A DNA stretch of 59,755 bases from contig NZ_AYTO01000005.1 in the NCBI RefSeq assembly GCF_000507145.1, positions 1 through 59,755 of the forward strand. Reading direction: 5' to 3'. The DNA comes from Bacillus tequilensis KCTC 13622 (GTDB lineage: Bacteria > Bacillota > Bacilli > Bacillales > Bacillaceae). Shown here one piece after another: positions 9,429 through 18,006 of the stretch (position 1 is the stretch's first letter; each line of letters opens with the position of its first letter). The translations under genes were made by a program, and so were the position numbers. The notes under the pieces are model-generated. The model was not told where the DNA came from. It searched no databases and saw nothing but the letters and a program-made list of their open reading frames with translations.

Positions 9429-9813
9429 ATGTCCGGTTGAAATATTCCTTTTCTAACACGTCCAGATTGTGAAGGGAGCGCTTTGCCCACTCCGAACCAT
9501 CCTCATTTAATTTGGCTCTCAGCTGTGCTGCCGCTTCCCGCAGAGACGCGGTATAATCCGGCACTTCACCGTCATAAGGCTTCACCATATGATGGGGGAT
9601 ATTGGTCTGTTCGCCGTATGCAAGCGCTTTTCTCTCATGAAAAAAAGGCACATCCGCCTGTTTTGGATGATGAAGGTCTCCTTGAGCGGGATGGGTGAGA
9701 ACCGCTTTGATTTTCACTAAATAATGCTGCGGCCTGCAAGCCGTGATTTCTCCTATGTATACACCTGTTTTGTAAAATCCTTTAACGATAGAGCCTGTTT
9801 CAAACGTACTCAT
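9427..9813 (-). CDS. kapB: Kinase-associated protein KapB (needed for KinB signalling)
   Basis: 128-residue protein beginning 'MSTFETGSIVKGFYKTGVY', with a compact beta-rich N-terminal half and a helical C-terminus. It is known in B. subtilis to be required for KinB-dependent sporulation signalling. It is encoded 45 nt downstream of kinB on the same strand, so the two form an operon. It has been called a lipoprotein, yet no signal peptide or convincing lipobox is visible at the N-terminus, so a cytoplasmic location at the membrane via KinB seems more likely from sequence. Confidence 0.92.
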   Translation of the reverse strand: MSTFETGSIVKGFYKTGVYIGEITACRPQHYLVKIKAVLTHPAQGDLHHPKQADVPFFHERKALAYGEQTNIPHHMVKPYDGEVPDYTASLREAAAQLRAKLNEDGSEWAKRSLHNLDVLEKEYFNRT

Positions 9814-9858
9814 CTGTCATCACCTCGCATTTATTCTATAAAAGTTCCGTTCGATTTG

Positions 9859-11145
9859 CTAGTGAGGAAGATCAGCGGGAAGCTTAATTGTTACAGTGGT
9901 GCCTCTTTGGAAGCTGCTGTTAAATGAAATGGTCCCATGATGATGCTCAATAATTGAAAAGGTTACGGTAAGACCGAGCCCCGTTCCGTTTGTTTTTAAT
10001 GAATAATAAGGTTCGCCGAGTTTTTGCATTTGATTGTCTGTCATGCCGACTCCATTATCTGAGATGTTGGTTATGATCGTATGGCCGCTTCTTTTCGCCG
10101 ATATGTGGATGATCCCCTTTCCGTGGGGAACAGCTTCAATGCTGTTTTTTATCAGGTTGATGACAGCCTGCTTCAGCTTTGTTGCGTCACCATATACAAG
10201 AAGGCCCGGCTCCGCTTCGGCCTCGATGGTGACAGACTTGTAATTGGCATACGACACCATAAGGGAGCTTGTCTCTTTGATAAGAGTTGATAAATCAAAA
10301 ACTTCTTTTTCGTACAATTGCTGTTTAGCCATATCAAGATAGTTTGTAATGATGCCTTGCGCCCGGTCAAGCTCTGACAGTACAAGCTTTTTGTAGTCTG
10401 CACTTGATTTGGTCTGAAGGGTTTCGTCATTAAACAGAAGCTGGACAAACCCGCGGACAACTGTCAGCGGATTCCTGACTTCGTGAGCGACGCTCGCTGC
10501 CAGCTCACTGACAATCGTCATTTTTTCTGAATGGATAAGCTGTGAACGCAGGGCGATATTTTCGGCGATGCTTTCGATTATATAGATGCTTAATAGAAGA
10601 ACGATGGAGCGGAACAGCCCTGAGACAGCTGCCTCATAAAATAAAAGTGCTGATTTTTGAAAATTTAAAATATTGAGAGCGAAAAAAATCCAGCTGGAGG
10701 CGAAAAATAAGAAGATCTCCAAGCAGCTGATCAATAATGCCAGCAGCAGTTTTTTCGCTTTGGACATGAATGGCCATTTTTTTTGAAATAGGATGGGGAT
10801 GATAGTAAGAAAAGGAAGCAAAGTGAAAACAAAGATGGCGGAAGGTTCGTAAAACAGCAGTTCAAAACATAAGACAGATGCGGCGACTGTAAGCCCTGAA
10901 GCAGTCCCGATGTAAAATAAACAAATGATAACGGGAATCATCTGAAGGCCGTATTGTATGTATTCCATTTCATGGATAGGAAATATAATGCATAAAACGG
11001 AGGCGCCGCAGGCGAATAACGTGACCAGCCCGCTGTTTATTTTGGGCACAAGGATCGTCGGCTTTCCAAGCCAAAACACTTGGTAAAGAAGAATAGGAAA
11101 CAAAATAAAGCAGATATGCAGGAGATAGTCTTTTAGAATTTCCAT
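9859..11145 (-). CDS. kinB: Sporulation sensor histidine kinase KinB
   Basis: Membrane histidine kinase feeding the Spo0F-Spo0B-Spo0A phosphorelay. Six TM segments occupy residues about 1-200, with almost no extracytoplasmic domain. The kinase core has H box 'ASVAHEVRNPLTVV' (about 215-228), N box 'INLIKNSIEAV', G1 'DNGVGMT' and G2 'GTGLGLTV'. The start at 11145 (428 residues) was chosen because the frame's earlier ATG overlaps a TATAAT-like -10 and lacks a ribosome site. It is followed by kapB. The membrane-only sensor region fits the proposed input from membrane or respiratory status. Confidence 0.95.
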   Translation of the reverse strand: MEILKDYLLHICFILFPILLYQVFWLGKPTILVPKINSGLVTLFACGASVLCIIFPIHEMEYIQYGLQMIPVIICLFYIGTASGLTVAASVLCFELLFYEPSAIFVFTLLPFLTIIPILFQKKWPFMSKAKKLLLALLISCLEIFLFFASSWIFFALNILNFQKSALLFYEAAVSGLFRSIVLLLSIYIIESIAENIALRSQLIHSEKMTIVSELAASVAHEVRNPLTVVRGFVQLLFNDETLQTKSSADYKKLVLSELDRAQGIITNYLDMAKQQLYEKEVFDLSTLIKETSSLMVSYANYKSVTIEAEAEPGLLVYGDATKLKQAVINLIKNSIEAVPHGKGIIHISAKRSGHTIITNISDNGVGMTDNQMQKLGEPYYSLKTNGTGLGLTVTFSIIEHHHGTISFNSSFQRGTTVTIKLPADLPH

Positions 11146-11227
11146 TCGCGTGAAATCCTTTCGTATAAAATATGAATCCATTATAACACTAAATATGACA
11201 AGGGAAATATAAAATTCCTTTATTAAG

Positions 11228-11258
11228 AACGCCTTTACAAATGATATGTAAAGGCGTT
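11228..11258 (-). terminator. Hairpin downstream of patB
   Basis: Perfect 12-bp stem (11228-11239 with 11247-11258) just after the patB stop and before the kinB promoter region. There is only a weak T run on the minus strand, so termination may be partial. Confidence 0.6.
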
Positions 11259-11270
11259 TAACAGCTATAT

Positions 11271-12434
11271 TTACACTAAAGCGGCTTTAATGCGGCGCAG
11301 TCCGTCCTGTAAGGTTGCGAGAGAGCAGCCCGCGTTCAGGCGCATAAATCCTTCTCCGCCGGGGCCATATTTCGTTCCGGGCTCTAAAATAATTTTCCCT
11401 TTCTTCAGCATCCTTTGCTGAAGCTCTTTGTCAGACAAGCCGTAGGCGCTGAAATCGAGCCAGATCAGGTACGATGCATCCGGCTTCATCATGTTGACTT
11501 TCGGCAGCTCGGCGCTCAAAAAGGCTTCAGCTTCGTTCATGTTTCTCTCAAGGTATGAGATTAATTCGTCAAGCCACGGTCCGCCTTTTGAATAAGCGGC
11601 TTCGATCGCAGTGACGGCAAACGAGTTCAGTCCGCCTAAACCGTTGCGCTGCAGGCTTGCGTTAAACTTGGCACGCTTCAGCCGATCCGGAATCATGATT
11701 GCAGAAGCCTGCAGCCCTGCGATATTAAATGTTTTGCTTGGTGCAGCACACGTTATGGAAATATCCGCCAATTCATCTGAGAGAGCTGCTAATGGCGTGT
11801 GTTTGTTTCCGTACAGCATTAAGTCGGAATGGATTTCATCCGATACAACTGTGACGCCGTGCTCAAGACACAATTCGCCGAGCTTCAATAAATCCTCTCG
11901 GCTCCATGAACGTCCAGAAGGGTTATGGGGATTGCATAAAATAAATAATTTGACGCCTGGGTCACTGAGCTTCGACTCCAAATCTTCAAAATCCATTGCA
12001 TATGCGCCGTCTTTTTCCTGCAGCGGATTATGTAAAATCCGGCGGCCGTTTTTCTCAACCATATGATAAAAAGGCGTATAAACAGGAGGCTGGACAACCA
12101 CTTGATCACCGGGCTCCGTGAAAGCCTGTACCGCCATGCTCAATGCAGTGACAACTCCCGGGCTGAATGTAATGCTCTCCGGATTCACCTTCCAGCCGTG
12201 CCTGTTTTGCATCCATCCGCACACGGCATCTTTCGTTTTTTGATCTGGAGCCGTATAACCGAAAATTCCGTGATCGAGGCGCTCTTTTAATGCTTCAGTT
12301 ATCGCTTCCGGTGCGCGGAAATCCATATCCGCCACCCACATCGGGAGTGCGTCTGTCACGCCGAACAATTCGCCTGTTTTGTCCCATTTGACTGATTGGG
12401 TGCCAAGGCGTTCTTCTCGTTTATCAAAGTTCAT
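11271..12434 (-). CDS. patB: Cystathionine beta-lyase / C-S lyase PatB (MalY family)
   Basis: PLP-dependent fold-type I enzyme, 387 residues. It cleaves cystathionine and related S-conjugates to thiol (or homocysteine), pyruvate and ammonia. Visible features are 'MWVADMDFRAP' near the N-terminus, the tyrosine/asparagine pocket motif 'CNPHNPSGRSWS', the aspartate in 'VVSDEIHSDL', the Schiff-base lysine in 'APSKTFNIAGLQ' (about 233) and the carboxylate-binding arginine in 'FMRLNAGCS'. The ATG start has a GGGG-rich ribosome site. It is upstream of kinB but separated by a hairpin and a promoter, so its link to sporulation is positional only. Confidence 0.94.
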   Translation of the reverse strand: MNFDKREERLGTQSVKWDKTGELFGVTDALPMWVADMDFRAPEAITEALKERLDHGIFGYTAPDQKTKDAVCGWMQNRHGWKVNPESITFSPGVVTALSMAVQAFTEPGDQVVVQPPVYTPFYHMVEKNGRRILHNPLQEKDGAYAMDFEDLESKLSDPGVKLFILCNPHNPSGRSWSREDLLKLGELCLEHGVTVVSDEIHSDLMLYGNKHTPLAALSDELADISITCAAPSKTFNIAGLQASAIMIPDRLKRAKFNASLQRNGLGGLNSFAVTAIEAAYSKGGPWLDELISYLERNMNEAEAFLSAELPKVNMMKPDASYLIWLDFSAYGLSDKELQQRMLKKGKIILEPGTKYGPGGEGFMRLNAGCSLATLQDGLRRIKAALV

Positions 12435-12520
12435 TTTGTTACCCCCTCATGTCTGTTTCTTCTTCTGAACGCGACTATGATAAAATAGAACTGCAAATTT
12501 TATTATAAGCGGTGATGAAT

Positions 12521-12781
12521 ATGGAAGAAAGTCAAGCGGTCAGGGAAATGATCAAGATTATTTCCAAATGGGACCCGTTTCAATATGGAGAAGAGTTTTA
12601 CGAAACGGAGGCTGTTGATGTCGTCCAAGCCGTTTACGATGAAGACGACCCCAACGTCCTGGCGAAACGCATTCAGCAGATATTTGAAACCTCTTTTGAA
12701 CAAACGCTGCCGATTGACAGCTGCCGGGAAGTGGCTGGCCGGCTATTATTCATGAAAGACAGCAGCTCCTGCACGCCTTAA
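12521..12781 (+). CDS. yugE: Small conserved protein YugE
   Basis: 86-residue acidic protein without TM segment or recognised catalytic motif. It resembles the small DUF1871-type proteins: helical, with a central 'EAVDVVQAVYDE' stretch. GTG (12512) and ATG (12515) lie just upstream in frame, but AAGCGGTG is spaced correctly for the ATG at 12521. A TATAAA-like -10 lies about 30 nt upstream. It is convergent with yugF across a shared terminator. Function unknown. Confidence 0.8.
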   Translation: MEESQAVREMIKIISKWDPFQYGEEFYETEAVDVVQAVYDEDDPNVLAKRIQQIFETSFEQTLPIDSCREVAGRLLFMKDSSSCTP

Positions 12782-12810
12782 AAAAACCGGTTCGCACCGG
12801 TTTTTTTATT
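12781..12810. terminator. Bidirectional terminator between yugE and yugF
   Basis: GC stem (ACCGGT repeats around TCGC) flanked by A6 on the left and T7 on the right, between convergent genes. Confidence 0.85.
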
Positions 12811-13627
12811 TGATAAACTCCGCAATTTGTTCGGAAACGAATTCAGGCCGTTCCTCAGGCACAAGATGCCCTGTCTGGCCAAGTGAGTACAGCACAGAAT
12901 CGGGCAAATCTCCGTGCAGGCGTTTACCGATCTCAACAGGGACGATTCGGTCCTCCTCGCCCCAAATCAATAAAGCAGGTTTGGTCATTTTCTTTAATTG
13001 CTCAGGTTCTAAGTCTCCTTCTCTATGGCGGATAAATCTTGCCATGGCTTTGAAAATCTGCTTGTCTTGAAACGGCCTGCCATAGCCGTCAATCATCTCC
13101 TCATCAATCAGCGCTTTGTCATGCACCACATTTAATAAATTTTTCATCACGCCGTCTTTCGAGAGCCAGCGCTTGATATAAAGGTGAAAATACGGGAGGT
13201 GGGTCCCGAGTATGATCGTCGGGTGCGAGCGTTTTAAATACCCTGAACTGCAAAGCAGCACAACCTTTGAGACAAGCTCCGGCTTTTGGAGAGCAGCAGA
13301 CAGTGCTATTTGCCCGCCCATAGAATGGCCGACAAGCGCAGCCTGTTTCACTTGCAGGTGATCCAGCATTCCAATGACAAGCTTTGCGAGGTTTTGATAG
13401 GTATAGATAAACGTTCTTGATTTTTCAGATTGGCCGAAAGGAGGCAAATCTAGCGCGATGATGTCGTACTTGTCCCGAAGAAGAGGGATAACTTTTCTGA
13501 AACTGAAAGCAGACGATAAAAAACCGTGCACGCAGACAAGCGTTTGCCTGCCGGGGTTTTGATAATGTTCGTAGTATACATTTACGCCATCGACCGTAAG
13601 CCGCCTTATTGGTGAAACCGCCTCCAT
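12806..13627 (-). CDS. yugF: Alpha/beta hydrolase YugF
   Basis: 273-residue alpha/beta hydrolase. The oxyanion motif is 'VCVHGFLSS', the nucleophile elbow is 'LVGHSMGGQIA' (Ser about 103), the acid is probably the Asp in 'IWGEEDRIVP', and the catalytic His is in 'GQTGHLVPEE'. The triad is complete, so it should be active as an esterase, hydrolase or lyase; the substrate is not inferable. No signal peptide. It is divergent from alaR and likely monocistronic. Confidence 0.88.
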   Translation of the reverse strand: MEAVSPIRRLTVDGVNVYYEHYQNPGRQTLVCVHGFLSSAFSFRKVIPLLRDKYDIIALDLPPFGQSEKSRTFIYTYQNLAKLVIGMLDHLQVKQAALVGHSMGGQIALSAALQKPELVSKVVLLCSSGYLKRSHPTIILGTHLPYFHLYIKRWLSKDGVMKNLLNVVHDKALIDEEMIDGYGRPFQDKQIFKAMARFIRHREGDLEPEQLKKMTKPALLIWGEEDRIVPVEIGKRLHGDLPDSVLYSLGQTGHLVPEERPEFVSEQIAEFIK

Positions 13628-13708
13628 TCTGTGTCACTTCCTTTCATGTGATGTCTGTATTGTGCCCTGAAATTGTCAATTCTAGCGGAAGTTTCTCCTT
13701 GTTTTTTC

Positions 13709-13737
13709 TTAGCATTCGTCAAAAAACGTGATATAAT
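13709..13737 (+). promoter_or_regulatory. Promoter of alaR-alaT
   Basis: An extended -10 (TGATATAAT, hexamer 13732-13737) lies 17 bp after a weak -35 TTAGCA (13709-13714), about 38 bp before the alaR start. Confidence 0.55.
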
Positions 13738-13775
13738 GTCATGAGATTTCTTGACATTGCAAAGGTGTGAATCGA

Positions 13776-14276
13776 ATGAAATTGACAGAAAAAGAAACAG
13801 AAATATTAGAAATTTTAGACGAAAACAGCCGCGCCGATTTAGAAACCATTGCAAAGATGGCGGGCATCCCTGTAAATGAAGTACAAACAATTATTGATAA
13901 ACTGGAAAAAGAAAAGGTTATCATCGATTATTCCGCTATGATTGACTGGCGAAAAGTCGACGGACATGAAGGCGTCACAGCCATGATTGACGTCAAAGTA
14001 ACGCCGAAACGGGGAGTCGGTTTTGATGAAGTGGCGGAACGAATTTACCGATTTCAAGAGGTTGAATCAGTTTACCTGATGTCAGGCGTATACGATTTGT
14101 CTGTCGTGATTCGCGGCAATTCGATGTCTGACGTAGCGCGTTTTGTTTCAGATAAGCTGTCCACACTTGATTCAGTTGTATCTACGACAACCCATTTTAT
14201 CCTGAAAAAATACAAGCATGACGGCAAAGTGTTTGAAACAGGAGACGACGACAAAAGAATCGTGGTGTCACCGTAA
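13776..14276 (+). CDS. alaR: Lrp/AsnC-family regulator AlaR (YugG)
   Basis: 166-residue Lrp/AsnC transcription regulator. The N-terminal helix-turn-helix (about 1-60) contains 'DLETIAKMAGIPVNEVQTII'. The C-terminal RAM ligand-binding domain (about 70-145) has the typical 'VESVYLMSGVYDLSVVIRG' pattern. The ATG at 13776 is chosen over a GTG nine bases upstream because AAAGGTG is then 8 nt away. Its stop codon is directly followed by the alaT ATG, so the aminotransferase is its operon partner and probable target. A role in alanine metabolism is established for the B. subtilis ortholog. Confidence 0.92.
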   Translation: MKLTEKETEILEILDENSRADLETIAKMAGIPVNEVQTIIDKLEKEKVIIDYSAMIDWRKVDGHEGVTAMIDVKVTPKRGVGFDEVAERIYRFQEVESVYLMSGVYDLSVVIRGNSMSDVARFVSDKLSTLDSVVSTTTHFILKKYKHDGKVFETGDDDKRIVVSP

Positions 14277-15437
14277 ATGACTTCGTATTTATCTGACTAT
14301 GTACAACAAATAAAACCGTCAGGCATCCGCAAATTCTTTGATTTGGCGGCAACGATGGAAGGCGTCATTTCTTTAGGCGTCGGCGAACCTGATTTTGTTA
14401 CTGCATGGAATGTCCGCGAAGCAAGCATTCTTTCCCTTGAACAAGGATATACGTCCTATACTGCCAATGCCGGTTTATACTCACTGCGTGAGGAGATCAG
14501 CCGTTATTTAAGCAGCAGGTTTGACCTTCGCTACTCGCCGGATAATGAGCTGATTGTGACAGTAGGGGCAAGCCAGGCTTTGGATATTGCCATCCGCGCG
14601 ATCGTGAATCCAGGGGAGGAAGTCATCATTCCTGAGCCTTGTTTTGTGGCATACGATGCGCTTGTTTCTTTGGCAGGCGGCATCCCTGTTCACGTCCATA
14701 CAACAGCGGAAAAAGGATTTAAAGCAACGGCTGCGGATTTTGAAGCAAAAGTCACTGAAAAAACAAAAGCCATTCTCATCTGCTCGCCATCGAATCCGAC
14801 AGGTTCTGTATATTCGAAGGAAGAGCTGAATGAAATTGCTGAGTTTGCCAAAAAACATGATGTCATCGTTTTAACCGACGAGATCTACGCGGAGCTGACA
14901 TATGATGAGGAATTTACAAGCATAGCGGCATTACCGGACATGAAGGAACGGACTGTTGTCATCTCAGGCTTTTCAAAAGCGTTTGCGATGACGGGCTGGA
15001 GGCTCGGTTTTGCCGCGGCACCAGCCGTGCTTCGTGATGCCATGCTTAAAATTCATCAGTATGCGATGATGTGCGCACCTTCAATGGCTCAGTTTGCCGC
15101 CCTTGAAGGCTTGAAGAACGGCATGGAAGACGTAGAAAAAATGAAAAAAAGCTACCGAAGAAGACGGAATTTGTTTGTGGAAACGCTCAATGAAATCGGC
15201 CTCAGCTGTCATCATCCGGGCGGTGCTTTCTATGCTTTCCCATCCATCAAAAGCACGGGAATGAGCTCGGAGCAGTTTGCCGAGGAGCTTCTGACACAGG
15301 AAAAAGTCGCTGTTGTTCCGGGAAGTGTATTTGGCCCGAGCGGTGAAGGATATATCCGCTGTTCATACGCAACCTCGATTGAGCAGCTTCAAGAAGCGTT
15401 AGTCAGAATGAAACGATTCCTGCACAAAACAACATAA
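14277..15437 (+). CDS. alaT: Alanine aminotransferase AlaT (YugH), PLP fold type I
   Basis: 386-residue class I/II aminotransferase. The N-terminal 'SLGVGEPDF', the PLP-contact 'CSPSNPTGSVYS', the Asp/Tyr in 'VLTDEIYAEL', the Schiff-base lysine in 'SGFSKAFAMTGWRLG' (about 236) and the arginine in 'YIRCSYATS' are all present. It interconverts alanine and pyruvate with glutamate and 2-oxoglutarate in B. subtilis. The start abuts the alaR stop with zero spacing, indicating coupled translation. A strong terminator follows. Confidence 0.92.
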   Translation: MTSYLSDYVQQIKPSGIRKFFDLAATMEGVISLGVGEPDFVTAWNVREASILSLEQGYTSYTANAGLYSLREEISRYLSSRFDLRYSPDNELIVTVGASQALDIAIRAIVNPGEEVIIPEPCFVAYDALVSLAGGIPVHVHTTAEKGFKATAADFEAKVTEKTKAILICSPSNPTGSVYSKEELNEIAEFAKKHDVIVLTDEIYAELTYDEEFTSIAALPDMKERTVVISGFSKAFAMTGWRLGFAAAPAVLRDAMLKIHQYAMMCAPSMAQFAALEGLKNGMEDVEKMKKSYRRRRNLFVETLNEIGLSCHHPGGAFYAFPSIKSTGMSSEQFAEELLTQEKVAVVPGSVFGPSGEGYIRCSYATSIEQLQEALVRMKRFLHKTT

Positions 15438-15466
15438 AAAAAGATACGAACCTTTTGTCCGCATCC

Positions 15467-15526
15467 TATAAAAAGGGGGGGAATACTAGAAAGCCTTTGG
15501 TATTTTCAGTTTACCCCCTTTTTGCT
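15467..15526 (+). terminator. alaT terminator
   Basis: AAAAAGGGGG (about 15470) pairs with CCCCCTTTTT (about 15515) around a long loop. Imperfect because of the loop size, but positioned directly after the operon. Confidence 0.6.
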
Positions 15527-15561
15527 GTGCATAAACCTGATTTTTGATAAAAAAGTTTTCT

Positions 15562-15590
15562 TTGCGGAAATTAGACATGTATGATATAAT
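15562..15590 (+). promoter_or_regulatory. yugI promoter
   Basis: TTGCGG (15562-15567), a 17-bp spacer and TATAAT (15585-15590) preceded by TG: a strong SigA-type extended promoter about 50 bp upstream of yugI. Confidence 0.75.
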
Positions 15591-15640
15591 TTTTAATTGC
15601 GTATAAACAGATATTTAATTTAACTTAGGAGTTGTTATGA

Positions 15641-16033
15641 ATGGCAGCAAAATTTGAAGTGGGCAGTGTTTACACTGGTAAAGTTACAGGATTACAAGCG
15701 TATGGTGCGTTTGTTGCATTAGATGAAGAAACTCAAGGTTTAGTACACATTTCTGAAGTGACTCACGGTTTCGTAAAAGATATCAACGAGCACCTTTCAG
15801 TTGGCGACGAAGTACAAGTAAAAGTACTTGCTGTTGATGAAGAAAAAGGAAAAATCAGCCTTTCAATTCGTGCGACACAAGCTGCGCCTGAGAAAAAAGA
15901 AAGCAAACCAAGAAAACCTAAAGCTGCGCAAGTAAGCGAAGAAGCTTCTACACCACAAGGTTTCAACACATTAAAAGATAAGCTTGAAGAGTGGATTGAA
16001 ATGTCCAACCGCAAAGACCTTATCAAAAAATAA
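15641..16033 (+). CDS. yugI: General stress protein 13, S1 RNA-binding domain (YugI)
   Basis: 130-residue protein with one S1 domain at residues 5-75 ('VGSVYTGKVTGLQAYGAFV', 'GLVHISEVTHGFV', 'VKVLAVDEEKGKISLSIR'). A lysine-rich linker and a short helical tail follow. It is an RNA/ribosome-associated protein known as GSP13 in B. subtilis. Strong promoter, AGGAG ribosome site and codon choice suggest high expression. It is followed by an unusual block of hairpins. Confidence 0.93.
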   Translation: MAAKFEVGSVYTGKVTGLQAYGAFVALDEETQGLVHISEVTHGFVKDINEHLSVGDEVQVKVLAVDEEKGKISLSIRATQAAPEKKESKPRKPKAAQVSEEASTPQGFNTLKDKLEEWIEMSNRKDLIKK

Positions 16034-16042
16034 GCATCAAAA

Positions 16043-16280
16043 AAGCACCGGACAGGAATGTTCGGTGCTTTTGATTTAATGCAAAATCCCAAAACACTAT
16101 GTTTTAGGATTTTGTCTCCTTTTGTCAGCGTGATTGCAAACCTTTGAAGTCTAGGAAGGGCGAGCATTGAAGCACAGCGAATGTACAATTCGTGAGCACC
16201 GACGCGCAGACCCGACAACGAATGCGAAGGTTTGTCAACTCGCTGAAGCACCGGACAGGAATGTTCGGTGCTTTTGTGAT
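16043..16280. other. Duplicated terminator bracketing a structured intergenic element
   Basis: A 31-bp segment containing the yugI terminator hairpin (AGCACCGG...CGGTGCT, T run) occurs at about 16043-16073 and again at about 16246-16276. Between them lie a 13-bp-stem hairpin (16082-16114, one mismatch) and a 120-nt segment. The segment's ends pair (CAGCG and CAAACCTT at 16126-16145 with the reverse complements ending at 16245) and enclose a further small hairpin (16178-16192). It has no coding frame. It may be a copy of the approximately 190-bp intergenic repeats reported in the B. subtilis genome, but I cannot verify that. Confidence 0.6.
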
Positions 16281-16281
16281 C

Positions 16282-16518
16282 CTATCGCATTTCAGGATTT
16301 GCTGCCTCTTCGCGTGATCTTTCCTCGTTTGGCTTAAACAGCAGACCGAGGTTGATTAAGCCGGCAATTCCGACAAGACCGTAAATGATGCGAGAAAGGG
16401 CTGAGCCTTGGCCTCCAAAGATGGCCGCTACTAAGTCAAATTGGAAAAATCCGATCAGCCCCCAGTTAATAGCGCCAATGATCGTTAAAACAAGACAAAT
16501 TCTTTGAATGGTGCTCAT
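16282..16518 (-). CDS. yuzA: Small membrane protein YuzA (DUF378)
   Basis: 78-residue protein with two TM segments: 'ICLVLTIIGAINWGLIGFF' and 'IIYGLVGIAGLINLGLLF'. It has the DUF378 hallmark 'GAINWGLIG' and a charged C-terminus. The ATG at 16518 follows GGAGGTTGCAAAAC; the frame's earlier TTG abuts the ribosome site and is unlikely. Function unknown. The right-hand copy of the duplicated hairpin lies directly at its 3' end and could serve as its terminator on the minus strand. Confidence 0.88.
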   Translation of the reverse strand: MSTIQRICLVLTIIGAINWGLIGFFQFDLVAAIFGGQGSALSRIIYGLVGIAGLINLGLLFKPNEERSREEAANPEMR

Positions 16519-16739
16519 GTTTTGCAACCTCCTCCATGAATTATTAAAACAGTTATAGATTGTGACATTTTGGAGAATCTATACATGCATTCCCCATATT
16601 GAAGGAAACTGGCTTGCCCTCACTTATATCAGCTTTTTCCCAGCATCCTTCCATACGAAACCATTCGATACGGTGAGAGCTGATTGCTTTACATGTAGTG
16701 AAGGCATTCTGCATAATAAAAAAACAAGGAGGAGATGTC

Positions 16740-17903
16740 ATGCAAAACTTTACATACTGGAATCCGACCAAATTAATTTTCGGGCGCGGAGAAGTGGAAA
16801 GACTGCCGGAGGAACTCAAACCTTACGGAAAAAACGTATTGCTCGTCTACGGAGGCGGAAGCATTAAACGGAGCGGCTTGTATGATCAAGTGATTGAACA
16901 GCTGAATAAAGCCGGAGTGAACGTGCATGAATTAGCAGGTGTAGAACCGAACCCGCGTGTGGCGACTGTTAATAAAGGTGTTGCGATCTGCAAAGAACAA
17001 AACATTGATTTCTTGCTTGCTGTCGGAGGCGGAAGTGTCATCGACTGTACAAAAGCGATTGCCGCAGGAGCGAAGTATGATGGTGATGCGTGGGACATCG
17101 TCACGAAAAAACATCAGCCAAAGGATGCCCTGCCTTTCGGAACGGTATTGACTCTCGCTGCGACTGGATCTGAAATGAACTCAGGCTCGGTGATTACAAA
17201 CTGGGAAACAAAAGAAAAATACGGCTGGGGCAGTCCGCTCGTATTCCCTAAATTCTCAATTCTAGATCCGGTGAATACGTTCACCGTTCCTAAAAATCAC
17301 ACGATTTACGGAATGGTTGACATGATGAGCCACGTATTCGAACAATACTTCCATCACGTATCAAACACGCCGTATCAGGACCGTATGTGTGAATCTCTTC
17401 TGCGTACAGTCATTGAAACAGCGCCTAAGCTGATCAACGATCTCGAAAATTACGAATTGCGTGAGACGATCCTGTATACCGGAACAATCGCATTAAACGG
17501 CATGCTCTCTATGGGTGCAAGAGGGGATTGGGCTACTCATAATATTGAACATGCAGTATCAGCCGTTTATGATATTCCTCATGCCGGCGGACTGGCGATT
17601 CTGTTCCCGAACTGGATGAGACACACATTGTCTGAAAATCCTGCCCGCATGAAACAGCTTGCAGTTCGCGTGTTTGATGTTGAAGAAGCAGGTAAAACAG
17701 ATGAAGAAATCGCCCTAGAAGGCATCGATAAGCTGTCTGCATTCTGGACAAGTCTTGGTGCTCCAAACCGTCTTGCTGATTACGATATTAATGACGAGCA
17801 GCTTGACACAATTGCTGACAAGGCAATGGCGAACGGGACATTCGGCCAGTTTAAATCACTCAATAAGGAAGATGTGCTTGCCATTTTAAAAGCATCTCTA
17901 TAA
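16740..17903 (+). CDS. yugJ: NADH-dependent butanol dehydrogenase-like YugJ (iron-type alcohol dehydrogenase)
   Basis: 387-residue group III (iron-dependent) alcohol dehydrogenase. Nucleotide-binding motifs are '[11 protein letters not shown]' and '[15 protein letters not shown]'. Metal ligands are expected at the Asp and His positions in '[14 protein letters not shown]' and '[11 protein letters not shown]'. Related to clostridial BdhA/B. The ATG at 16740 follows GGAGGAGATGTC. It is about 75% similar in register with yugK immediately downstream; a terminator separates them, so they form a tandem duplication rather than one operon. Physiological substrate uncertain. Confidence 0.92.
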   Translation: MQNFTYWNPTKLIFGRGEVERLPEELKPYGKNVLLVYGGGSIKRSGLYDQVIEQLNKAGVNVHELAGVEPNPRVATVNKGVAICKEQNIDFLLAVGGGSVIDCTKAIAAGAKYDGDAWDIVTKKHQPKDALPFGTVLTLAATGSEMNSGSVITNWETKEKYGWGSPLVFPKFSILDPVNTFTVPKNHTIYGMVDMMSHVFEQYFHHVSNTPYQDRMCESLLRTVIETAPKLINDLENYELRETILYTGTIALNGMLSMGARGDWATHNIEHAVSAVYDIPHAGGLAILFPNWMRHTLSENPARMKQLAVRVFDVEEAGKTDEEIALEGIDKLSAFWTSLGAPNRLADYDINDEQLDTIADKAMANGTFGQFKSLNKEDVLAILKASL

Positions 17904-17905
17904 AC

Positions 17906-17944
17906 AAAGGGGGAAATAGCCGTTCGGCTGCTTCCCTTTTTCTT
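17906..17944 (+). terminator. yugJ terminator
   Basis: Stem AAAGGGGGAA/TTCCCTTT with an inner AGCC/GGCT helix followed by a T-rich run. Confidence 0.8.
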
Positions 17945-18006
17945 TTTGTCAGCTTATGTTACAATTGAAAACCTGTTTTTCATCAGTATCATTTGGAGGT
18001 TGTTAC

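Noticed and set aside
9859..11181. Longer KinB start at 11181
   Set aside because: That ATG overlaps the TATAAT-like -10 region and has no ribosome site; the ATG at 11145 gives the usual 428 residues.
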